Under the pieces are notes generated by a model, which did not search any database, had not been told where the DNA came from, and saw only the letters and a program-made list of their open reading frames with translations. From contig JAFTCL010000011.1 in assembly GCA_017454745.1 (NCBI GenBank), forward strand, positions 62,001 to 126,000: a DNA stretch of 64,000 nucleotides, given 5' to 3'. Within the stretch, counting starts at the first letter, position 1; each line of letters begins with the position of its first letter. The position numbers and the translations under genes were made by a program. This document shows, piece after piece, positions 45,788 through 54,348 of the stretch. Source of the DNA: Kiritimatiellia bacterium. GTDB lineage: Bacteria > Verrucomicrobiota > Kiritimatiellia > RFP12 > UBA1067.

Positions 45788-45913
45788 TTGACACCTCGCT
45801 GTAGGTATTTAAAAATGAAACTACTGTTATCCGAAAACCAAAAGAATAGTACCATATCCGCAGCGCGAAAACAACGAAAAACGAAACGTACGCGCAATTC
45901 CCTTTGCGTTGGA

Positions 45914-46720
45914 TTAATTTATGTCTCCATGTTCTTTTACGGTATCCCATTTCCCGCCATCGGCCGACCTTATACGATAACGTCTCTCCGCAAACACGCC
46001 CCACAAACCGCAAAATCCCGTTATAACCATACCGCAGCCAATCTCAAAAAAGCGCGCGGCCGAGTATAACAAAATATCCTCCACCCCGGAATATGCCCAC
46101 CGCATTCGCGTTAATATGTAATCCGCGTCAATTGCCGTCACAACCCCGGTAGGTGGCTTAGAAAAGATGTCAAGCCATTGTTCCAAGCGGACGATTGCTA
46201 TTTGACGCTGCGCAAGAAATGATATCGTTGATTTACTCATCGGATAAATCACGCAAAAACAAAATATGCCAACTAACAACACAAAACCAAATACGCACAA
46301 ATGGCCTTTGGAGTTGATTATAGATTTTTTATCAAAAGGATTCTTATGTGCATCGGTGGAAGTGGGATCGGTTTCAACGACCGTTTTATTCCGTATCTTT
46401 TTGAAAAAGCGGTTCATCTCCCAAAATATAGCAAGATAGAAGAAACCCGTCACAAAAATTAGCACTCTAATATCATATCCTTCTTTAGCGACATCATAAA
46501 CTATATCCATATACGCCGCGACCGCTTTGGAGAGTCTTGCTGGCAAGGGAGCGGCCACCGGAACGATCTCAGTTTTCAATTCCGACAAATATGACATATC
46601 GCTGACATAACAATAGTGGACATTAACCGCAAGGAAGAACCACCAACATGCGCAAACCAACGGAATCCACATTAACCATTGGTAACGTAGCCGCAAATCT
46701 TTATTTACCGTCCGTTTCAT
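45914..46720 (-). CDS. Hypothetical four-helix membrane protein
   Basis: 268 residues, not recognised. Hydrophobic segments near 13-35 (WLMWIPLVCACWWFFLAVNV), 83-103 (IRVLIFVTGFFYLAIFW), 141-162 (HLCVFGFVLLVGIFCFCVIYP) and 225-245 (ARFFEIGCGMVITGFCGLWGVF), with charged loops between. Base composition is more AT-rich than the flanking genes. It is followed by a deleted ATPase gene on one side and the GH2 gene on the other, with no clear operon partner. Confidence 0.55.
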   Translation of the reverse strand: MKRTVNKDLRLRYQWLMWIPLVCACWWFFLAVNVHYCYVSDMSYLSELKTEIVPVAAPLPARLSKAVAAYMDIVYDVAKEGYDIRVLIFVTGFFYLAIFWEMNRFFKKIRNKTVVETDPTSTDAHKNPFDKKSIINSKGHLCVFGFVLLVGIFCFCVIYPMSKSTISFLAQRQIAIVRLEQWLDIFSKPPTGVVTAIDADYILTRMRWAYSGVEDILLYSAARFFEIGCGMVITGFCGLWGVFAERRYRIRSADGGKWDTVKEHGDIN

Positions 46721-46805
46721 ATCCTACCGAACCCGCACATTCCATTATCTGCACTGCTTGCACTAACTGACCAAAAGTTAGACATACCGGTCATCGAATG
46801 GTTTT

Positions 46806-47459
46806 TCAACAGTTGCTCCCCGCCGAAATCTCCTTCTCTAGCGTCGCAAGCGCATAGAGCGGCAGATCAATAAGCCCATCCGACCGGGCATAGGACGAAA
46901 GCGAAGTCCGCACAGAGATAGGAGGCGAGAATTTCTTGCGGAACACTGAAAGGCTTTTGGCCCTGATGTTGCGCTCGGCCTTCGCCTCTATCGGGACAGG
47001 ACCATCCTCTCCCTCAATGACAAAATCCATTTCGGCTTGGGAATCCGATTGCGACCAATAATACGGTAAAAATCCGCAAGCGGCACGTAGCTCCTGCTGG
47101 ACATACTGTTCGGTCAAAGCCCCCTTGTATTCGGTAAAGAGCCGACTGCCTTCTAATATCGCCTTGGCAGGAACAGCCGCCTGGGCCGCGAGAAGACCAA
47201 CATCCACGCCAAAGAACTTGAAAAGATGGTTATGATAGGCCGCAAGCGGCAAAGCGCTTTTTGTAACATTCCATACACGGTAGGCAAGCCCAGCACTCTC
47301 AAGCCACGAGAAAGCGTCGCGCAGATCTCTCGCCTGACGCACACCCTCGACAGAAGTGGAAACGAATCGCTTGTCCTGCTGGGCACCGCTTATGACAAGC
47401 GGTTTTCTGTCAGAATTTGACTTCCACTTTTCTAACTTTCTGAATGCAAATCGTTTCAT
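46806..47459 (-). pseudogene. Internally deleted AAA/DUF4143 ATPase
   Basis: 217 residues in one frame, but only the two ends of a family normally about 400 or more residues long. The first 27 residues (MKRFAFRKLEKWKSNSDRKP... VISGAQQ) match the start of AAA_14 ATPases, which usually read LILRGARQVGKT. The sequence then jumps to the C-terminal DUF4143 nuclease-like domain (FSWLESAGLAYRVWNVTKSALPL ... KFFGVDVGLL ... AEMDFVIEGEDGPVPIEAKAE). The Walker A, Walker B and sensor regions are gone. Since the frame is kept, a truncated protein may still be made, but ATPase activity is impossible. Confidence 0.75.
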
Positions 47460-47522
47460 TTACACAATCTCTCCAAGACATTGCGTATTATACACTTTCT
47501 GAGGTTGGTGAGCAAGTATCAC

Positions 47523-47599
47523 TGCACTTTTTCTGGACGAACATAAGATGCTTTTTGCACTTTTACGGACGAATCCTTGATATCATCTGCACTTTATAG
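47523..47599. repeat. Three direct repeats upstream of the deleted ATPase gene
   Basis: TGCACTTTTTCTGGACGAA (47523-47541), TGCACTTTTACGGACGAA (47556-47573) and a partial TGCACTTTATAG (47588-47599), starting 33 and 32 bp apart, about three helical turns. They lie 65-140 bp upstream of the gene start. They may be operator or promoter repeats, or remnants of the parent gene's control region. Nothing else is recognisable in 47460-47727. Confidence 0.5.
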
Positions 47600-47727
47600 C
47601 GAGGAACCGACTTTTAGACATACGTCCAAAGCCGACTCATGCCTGCTCTGAGCCAGCCGCAGATCGTACAAATAACCGCACGCCACGGACTGAACCGTGA
47701 CGCGCGCTATTCTGCATCAGCTGGTAC

Positions 47728-50700
47728 TTATCTGAAGAAAATAACAGTACCGAAGGTGTTCAACAGATAGACCGCCCGCCTGTCCGCACTGTAGGACAGA
47801 CTGGCTGACGGAACTGGCACACCGTTCTGCGTGATGCTCCACGCATCAAAGGTGTCTGGCCCGCTGATCGGATTATCGGAGGTGAAGAGCGTCACCCGCG
47901 CAGGGGGATGGTCCGCTCCAACCGCGACATACGCGACATTTCCGCTCACGGGAAGCGTGACCGAACCCGCGTGTATCGTGCCGCCCGCCGTCGCGCCGTG
48001 ACGGACTTCCACAATGCCCTCGGCGGCAATGGTAACACCGTTGACCGCAGTGAGTGTGCCGCCGTTACCGGTACCGCCGGCAATCGCGCCGCCAGCTTCA
48101 ACCGCGATAGAGCCGCCGAGGGTACCCGTACCGAAGACCGACGCGCCGGATTTTACAGTGACATCACCGAGAGTAGCGGTTCCATCCTCCGCGACACCGA
48201 ACATACCATCCGCGACCGTAACCGGACCTTTGGCCGTGCTAAAACCCGTAACCGTCAACGCGCCGCTTCCGGTCTTCGCCCACGCGCCGCAACCGGTCAG
48301 CCTACCGTTGAAAGTGCTGTCCTCTTCGCAGTTGATCATGACGGTCTCGTCATCGATCTCCTCGTTCGTGACACCGTACAGATGAAGCGTGTCACTGTTG
48401 TTAAGCGAGTGGAAGGTCACGTTGATGTGGTCGGTAAGAGCGATATACCGATACGAGAGATAGGCCGGCTCGAAGCGGTCAACACCAATCGTGACACGAT
48501 CATCGTTAGATTCGTCGTCATCGGTGTCGAAGATGAACTCAACCGGACGGTCCCGGTTCTGGTTGATGAGACCGTCATCATTCCAACGGCGGATGTAGAT
48601 CCGCAAGTCATAGCTCTTGCCGGGCGTCAGGCCGGAAAACACTGTCGGGCTGACATCCTGTTTGTTGTAGCACATATCGCGGTAGACCTCGTAAATCTTC
48701 TGATTGGTGGGAATCGAGATGTACCCCACATTACCTCCGGCATGACCGGATCCGGGGCCGTTGCTATAGTTAGCCGCATTGGCTCCGGTGACTTGCGTGA
48801 AGGCCACGCCGTTGACGGTCGCGACCGCGCCGCTGCCGAAGTCGAACGCATGCGTGTAGGTCTTGCTTGATGAGATGCCGCAATCGGCATCGCCGGTAAC
48901 GTAGTGGAAGGAGATCTGCCCCGTAAGGGCTAAAGTCCCCTCACCTGCCAACCCGTTGATCGTCACATTACCCGGATTGGCCGCCAATGTCCCATTGAAG
49001 CCGATTGTGACGCCAGTCTGAAGCGTCGCTCCGGGGAGCAATTCCACCGTGCCGTTCTCAACCGTCAGACCGCCGGCGGCGGCAACCTTGCCGCCAAGAA
49101 TCTGGGTGCCTTCGCCGTTAACCGTCACTGCGCCCTCGCCGACGATCGCGCCGGTGAGCGTCGGGGTATCCTCCGCCGCAGGCGCAAGCGTGAGCGTATG
49201 GGCCGGGGTATCTTCATCCGGCAGCACTTCGTTGGTGAAGCCATAGTAGTGCGGGGTGTCCGCCATCGTGTCGGAGACGACGATATGGAGTTCGCCGCTC
49301 GCACCGGCACGGTAACGGCAGCCGATGATGCTGCGCTTATGTCCGTCGGGATTCCAGCGGACCGTTCCGACCGCCTGCCCTTCGACCATAAATGTCATGG
49401 TGAACCAACGCTGGTTGTTTCCGAAGTTCTTGTAGTACAACCGGAAATCATAGAGCAGCCCCGGCGTCAGACCGCCGATCTTCGCATCCATCGCCCCCAG
49501 ATTGTAACAGAAGTCCCACAGGAGGCTGGCCATCGGGGAAAGGTTATCGTTGTTGTCATTCCCCTGGTTCCCGTCAACGCCGCCGGAATTGCTATTCCAC
49601 GCGGAGGTCGGGAAGCCAGAGTAGTTGCCGGTCTTGGAGAACTGCACCCCGTTGATCACCGGAAGCTTATAATTGTTGTCCGCGTTCGGCAGGTCCACCG
49701 CATGGGTGTAGGTCTTGTCCGCGGAGATGCCACAGTCGGCGTCGCCGGTGAACTCCATCGCGTAGGCGCCGCCATCGATAGAGACCGTTCCCTCGCCGCT
49801 CACGCCGCGCGCGGTCCAATCGCCACCCTTCAGCGCGAGTACGGATGTCGCGCCCGCCGCCAAGTTCACCGTCGAGAATCCGCCGCCACCGTTCAGGAAT
49901 ACGCTGGCATTCCGTACCGAGGCGATACCGCTTGACGCGCCAAGGTTAGCCGTCCCGATGGTTAGCAGACCCCCCAGTTCGGCAAAATACGAACCGGTGC
50001 CTAGCGTCAGTGCCCCAATCATATCGTCATGACCGACACGACCGCTGGACTCCATCGGATCGAGATGCAGACCCGCGCCAGAATCCAACGCAAGGGTTCC
50101 CTCGCCGCTGATCCGCTTAGCTGCCAGCGTCGGGCGCAACCACGCAAGCGGCAGGAGCGTGAGTTGTTGCCCCGGGCCAGAGATCCGGATTGGGCAGTAG
50201 CAGTTGCCGGTGACCTCCATGAGGCTGATCACGATGTCGTGGTCACCCTTTGACAGAAACCGCGAGGCGCGCTTGAAGACGTTGTCCGTATTGGACGCTC
50301 CGGTCAGCAGCTCTTTGCCGTCGATCGCCAGCAGGAAGGCGTCGTCCCATGCGACCGCCAACTCCCAGAGACCGTCGGCGGGGATAGTCAACACACCGCG
50401 CCAGACCGCGACGAAGTAGTCCGCACGCGAACTGCCCGGCTTATACGGTGCCGGCCAGTTGTCCTTGTTCATGTTGAAGGTGCCGTCGGACAGATGGGCC
50501 GATGTCGGAATGATGTCATCCACGGTCAGAGTCGCCAGATAGTCCTCAAGCGTCGAAAGATTCGTCCACTTGGAACCGAGGGTCGAGGCGTCAACCGCAT
50601 AGTAATAGCCCATGAGACCGGTCATCTCCGACGCCTTTCCGGTCAGGGTCGCCCCTTCCGCGATGGTGGCGTTGAGGTTGAACTGGCTCTCCTTCAGCGC

Positions 50701-53700
50701 CAGTGTTCCACTCCGGATGTCGGCCGTACCGGTGAAGGTTTTGATTCCGTCCACCGCCAGCGTCGACAATCCGCTCTTAACCAGCGTGCCGCTGCCGGAG
50801 AGCGCACCGGACGGCAGAGTGGAGTCAGACACCGTCTCCATCGTCAGAGTCCCGCCGTTGGGCCGGACCGCCGCGCCGGATTCGACCGTGAGGTTCGATA
50901 CCTTGGCGGAGTCGCCCGCCAGGGAAAGGGCGGCATCGGACTTGACGGTCAGGTTTCCTTTGAAATCGATGTCCTTGCCGAGCGCCAGCGAGCCGGTTTC
51001 GACGGTGACCGACTGGTTCACGGTGTTGTTGAGCGTCAGCGACGCACCCTCTTTCACATTGACCCGGAACGCATCACCGGCGATCGGTGCGTTGATCGTA
51101 TGCGAGCCGGAGTCGATGGTGATGGCAGGATCGTGACCGGAGAAGGTAAGGGTCTGCCCCGTCAGCGTGTAACTCTTGGCGTTGTTGAAAAATAGAGACC
51201 CAATCGTTTTGTCGTCTTCCAGGGTCACCGTGGCGTCGTCGGTGATCTTCAGACCGAAAATCGCCTTTAACCCGGTGCCGTTCGGCGCGGACTGGACATC
51301 CCAGTTGGAGCCGATCCCCCAATTGCCGGAACCGGTGTTCGCCCAGGTGTAGTCGGTCGCACCGGCCTTCGTCGCGATAGTCAGGGTAATACGCTTGTTG
51401 GTCGCATCGTGGGCGAAGGCGTAGAGTTTCGACTCGGAGGGGTTCGCGATCGACCAAGTGGCGACATCGCCCGTGAAGGTGCCGGTGTAGGTGTAGATGG
51501 TGTAGGTGCCGACTTCAGCGAAATCGGAACCGCCTTCCGTCTTCAACTCAACCAACTGGGTATTGAGTGCAAGTTCACCCGCTTGGACCCGGCTGTTCTC
51601 GGTTGCGTTGAAGAAGAAAGTGGCGAGGAAACCGCTCTCCAGCCCCGCGAGCGTGACGGTTGATGGCGAACGGAGACCGGCCGAGAAACCGTTCGGAGCA
51701 ACGACTGTCACGGTGGGCTGGCTCATCGCATCCAACGCGATCCGGGGGCCGTTCGCCGATGTCAGGGTCACCTGGCCCGCCCCCTCCGCAACGGTGAGCG
51801 CGTTCAGGCCGATAAGGCCCGACTGATTCCCGGTGAAGGTTAGCTCGCTCCGTCCGAGGGTCACCGTACCGTCGAGGATCATGCGCGACGCATCGCCCGC
51901 TAGGGCGAATCCCGCCGCGACCCCGCGATCAGTAACGAGGATCGGACGGGAGACCGTCACATCCGCCCGCGCCTGAAGTGCCAAGGTGTCGGAGGCGGCC
52001 GTGAGGGCATCGCCAAACACCAGCGGAGATTCCAGATTCCTGCCCAGCGCACCGCCGGGAGCGACACCGTCATCGTCCGTAACGATCGCCAGGGTTCCGT
52101 TCCGGATGATGGTGCCCCCGCTGAAGACGCCGCGCCGGTTTCCGCTTGTCTTTTCCCCGTCAACTACATCGTCAAGAATGACGGCGGTTCCCGGACCAGA
52201 CTTGACCACCGACACGCAGCTGGTGGTGTTCCCTTGGACGCGGTTGAGGATCTGGTTGATCAGCAGCGTCGAGTTCGCCTCCTGGACGTTCAGCTCGACA
52301 TCATCGGTATCCGATTCCAGCACGTTCGAGATGGTGCAGGATTTCCCGGCTCCCTCAAGGCTGATGACATTCTTACCGGTACCCTTCAGCAAGATGGTAC
52401 CAGAATAGACGATTTCCGAGGCCGCGGGAGCGAAGATCACGCCGCCCGTCCGCTGATAGATCGTGTAGAGGTTGAAGTTGGAAGAGGGCGCGAACGGGAA
52501 GCGGACGAACCCTTCAAGTATGCTGCCGGTAACCGGCGTGTTGGCCGGCAAATCCGCCCCGAAGGAAAGGACACCGGGCCCCCGCTTCTGGGGACCATTC
52601 TCGGAGAATCCGCTTTCGGAGTAGATCGTCCCCAACGGATCGATGATCCCGTTCGAGCCCGTCGAGACGACGGTGTTCAAGGTCAGGTCACCGAAACTGT
52701 TCATCTGGAAGACGGAGACGATTTTGTTCGCCGTTTCCTCGATACCATTCATCCGTGTCCCGCTGATCGTCGCCCAAAGCGTGGCGTCGCCGTTAATCGT
52801 GATCGTATGGTACGGGAAAGCGTTTTCCTCGCCGGTGCCGACAGACGAGAGTCCGGTCAGACCATTCACGTTCAGGTTTTGGAGCGAATCGTCGAACAGC
52901 GGGACCGTCCCGCCCCAAAACGCGCCCGTGGTCCAGTCGCCGGAGGTTTGCGTGGCGTTCAGAGAGAACGGCGTCTCCTTGACGGTAATGGCGCCGCCGG
53001 AAACGGTGCAGGTCGAGAGATTCTGATTGACCGCCACATCCCCGTCGCATAGGAGCTGGATGGTGCCCGCGCCGCGCAGGATCGCGTTCCGCTCGAACCC
53101 CAGGAACCCGCCCGTAAACGTCTGCGAGAGGCTGATCCAATCGACCATGGTCGAACGGTCGTCCCAACCGCCCTCGCCGACGATCCGCACCGTGTGTTCG
53201 CCGGCAGGGAGCCAGAAGACGGGAGAACCGTAGGTCTTCTCATTAAATTCCGCCACACGGACATCCTCAGAGATCACCATCACTCCATCGATTAGGACAT
53301 AGAGATAGTTGTTGGAGTAGCCCTTCCGGAGGAAGGCGGAGAGAGAGATGCCGTAGAGGCCGGCCGCCGGCACATTCACCGTCTGATCGACCGTCGCCTC
53401 GCGCTGGACGATCAGGACCTGGTTACCGTCCTTCGCCGCACCCTCGCTGTTCCATGCGGTGGCCTTTGCCGTATTTTGAACCACAGCGTGACCCCGCACC
53501 CAAGTCCAGTTGTCAAAGGCATAACCAGCCGAACAGTACACATAGGTTCCGGCATCGACCGCCGGCGACTCGAAACTCGCGTTCAGTAGCAGATTGCCAG
53601 CGGTGGAGACCGCACCGTACAGCTGAAGCGCGGCATCGTCCGCCACGGTGATGTCCGCATCCTTGAACGCCGATCCGGCGGCGATCAGCGTGCCGGACGA

Positions 53701-54135
53701 GATGGTCAAGGGACCACGGCACGCGCCAAGGGCGAGCGTTCCTGAACCGGTCTTCACCCCGCCGGCCTCGGTCAGCACGCAGGAGCCGATCACGCCGGTC
53801 ACGCCGTCGGAAACCTCGATCTCGCCGGTCCGCACATAGCCCACACCCAAAAGGGAATTGCCGGTTCCGGTGAAGACCACCTTCTCGGCCTGGTAAATAC
53901 CGTATTCGACATTCACAATACCGCCCGCGCCGGTGAAGACCGCCGTCGCGCCGTCGGTCCAAACGGCGGGATTGCTGTCGGCATCAAGCCAGTTCGCGCT
54001 GACCGTGTCCCACGCCGCGCCGTTGGTGCCGTTCCAGGTTAAAACCGTATCCGCGTTGGCCGTGAACGACCAAAGGGGAACCGTCAGGCAGACCGCCGAC
54101 AGGCAGCCGCATACGGAAGCAAACAACGCTCTCAT
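47728..54135 (-). CDS. Giant exported repeat protein with PA14-like domain
   Basis: 2135 residues. Signal peptide to about residue 28. N-terminal parallel-beta repeats (TWNGTNGAAWDTVSANW, GVKTGSGTLALGACRG); a DUF642/jelly-roll-like module about 180-340 (LLNASFESPAVDAGTY); long autotransporter-associated strand repeats; and a PA14-like domain about 1165-1335 (LMGYYYAVDASTLGSKW ... IPADGLWELAVAWDDAFLL). Two homologous modules follow, about 1467-1640 and 1747-1930, each starting GDADCGIS and containing GLTPG-x-x-YD-R-Y. It ends with strand repeats (GAWAKTGSGALTVTG) and LLNTFGTVIFFR. No C-terminal autotransporter barrel, LPXTG or PEP-CTERM signal is seen. Probably surface-attached or secreted; adhesion or glycan binding is a guess. 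Confidence 0.8.
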   Translation of the reverse strand: MRALFASVCGCLSAVCLTVPLWSFTANADTVLTWNGTNGAAWDTVSANWLDADSNPAVWTDGATAVFTGAGGIVNVEYGIYQAEKVVFTGTGNSLLGVGYVRTGEIEVSDGVTGVIGSCVLTEAGGVKTGSGTLALGACRGPLTISSGTLIAAGSAFKDADITVADDAALQLYGAVSTAGNLLLNASFESPAVDAGTYVYCSAGYAFDNWTWVRGHAVVQNTAKATAWNSEGAAKDGNQVLIVQREATVDQTVNVPAAGLYGISLSAFLRKGYSNNYLYVLIDGVMVISEDVRVAEFNEKTYGSPVFWLPAGEHTVRIVGEGGWDDRSTMVDWISLSQTFTGGFLGFERNAILRGAGTIQLLCDGDVAVNQNLSTCTVSGGAITVKETPFSLNATQTSGDWTTGAFWGGTVPLFDDSLQNLNVNGLTGLSSVGTGEENAFPYHTITINGDATLWATISGTRMNGIEETANKIVSVFQMNSFGDLTLNTVVSTGSNGIIDPLGTIYSESGFSENGPQKRGPGVLSFGADLPANTPVTGSILEGFVRFPFAPSSNFNLYTIYQRTGGVIFAPAASEIVYSGTILLKGTGKNVISLEGAGKSCTISNVLESDTDDVELNVQEANSTLLINQILNRVQGNTTSCVSVVKSGPGTAVILDDVVDGEKTSGNRRGVFSGGTIIRNGTLAIVTDDDGVAPGGALGRNLESPLVFGDALTAASDTLALQARADVTVSRPILVTDRGVAAGFALAGDASRMILDGTVTLGRSELTFTGNQSGLIGLNALTVAEGAGQVTLTSANGPRIALDAMSQPTVTVVAPNGFSAGLRSPSTVTLAGLESGFLATFFFNATENSRVQAGELALNTQLVELKTEGGSDFAEVGTYTIYTYTGTFTGDVATWSIANPSESKLYAFAHDATNKRITLTIATKAGATDYTWANTGSGNWGIGSNWDVQSAPNGTGLKAIFGLKITDDATVTLEDDKTIGSLFFNNAKSYTLTGQTLTFSGHDPAITIDSGSHTINAPIAGDAFRVNVKEGASLTLNNTVNQSVTVETGSLALGKDIDFKGNLTVKSDAALSLAGDSAKVSNLTVESGAAVRPNGGTLTMETVSDSTLPSGALSGSGTLVKSGLSTLAVDGIKTFTGTADIRSGTLALKESQFNLNATIAEGATLTGKASEMTGLMGYYYAVDASTLGSKWTNLSTLEDYLATLTVDDIIPTSAHLSDGTFNMNKDNWPAPYKPGSSRADYFVAVWRGVLTIPADGLWELAVAWDDAFLLAIDGKELLTGASNTDNVFKRASRFLSKGDHDIVISLMEVTGNCYCPIRISGPGQQLTLLPLAWLRPTLAAKRISGEGTLALDSGAGLHLDPMESSGRVGHDDMIGALTLGTGSYFAELGGLLTIGTANLGASSGIASVRNASVFLNGGGGFSTVNLAAGATSVLALKGGDWTARGVSGEGTVSIDGGAYAMEFTGDADCGISADKTYTHAVDLPNADNNYKLPVINGVQFSKTGNYSGFPTSAWNSNSGGVDGNQGNDNNDNLSPMASLLWDFCYNLGAMDAKIGGLTPGLLYDFRLYYKNFGNNQRWFTMTFMVEGQAVGTVRWNPDGHKRSIIGCRYRAGASGELHIVVSDTMADTPHYYGFTNEVLPDEDTPAHTLTLAPAAEDTPTLTGAIVGEGAVTVNGEGTQILGGKVAAAGGLTVENGTVELLPGATLQTGVTIGFNGTLAANPGNVTINGLAGEGTLALTGQISFHYVTGDADCGISSSKTYTHAFDFGSGAVATVNGVAFTQVTGANAANYSNGPGSGHAGGNVGYISIPTNQKIYEVYRDMCYNKQDVSPTVFSGLTPGKSYDLRIYIRRWNDDGLINQNRDRPVEFIFDTDDDESNDDRVTIGVDRFEPAYLSYRYIALTDHINVTFHSLNNSDTLHLYGVTNEEIDDETVMINCEEDSTFNGRLTGCGAWAKTGSGALTVTGFSTAKGPVTVADGMFGVAEDGTATLGDVTVKSGASVFGTGTLGGSIAVEAGGAIAGGTGNGGTLTAVNGVTIAAEGIVEVRHGATAGGTIHAGSVTLPVSGNVAYVAVGADHPPARVTLFTSDNPISGPDTFDAWSITQNGVPVPSASLSYSADRRAVYLLNTFGTVIFFR

Positions 54136-54213
54136 ATCACTCCTTTACTTTCAATGCCAAACTGATTTCGGGACCGGCGCAGATAACACACCCACCCCAT
54201 ATGATTACCGCTT

Positions 54214-54242
54214 ATTGTAGCAGACGCGAAAAAGAAGAGCAA
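54214..54242 (-). promoter_or_regulatory. Candidate promoter of the giant protein gene
   Basis: On the minus strand TTGCTC, 17 nt, TACAAT preceded by TGC. It lies about 80 bp upstream of the start. The other half of this divergent spacer (54243-54348) has an inverted repeat of CATTCA/CACATT words near 54268-54300 and leads to the hydrolase gene. Confidence 0.4.
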
Positions 54243-54348
54243 GCCGAAAGTCGGATTTAATACGGGCATTCATCACATTTTTCGATGGAATAATGTGAAT
54301 GAACTATGATACCATATCGTCATTCTTATGAGTGAGGGTTAATGGCGT

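Noticed and set aside
47908..48870. 320-codon plus-strand frame opposite the giant protein
   Set aside because: Antisense to repeat-rich coding sequence, Arg/Val-rich, no homology.
47728..54135. CRISPR-like or satellite repeats in the giant gene
   Set aside because: Similar segments are degenerate protein repeats in one open frame, without regular DNA repeats and spacers.
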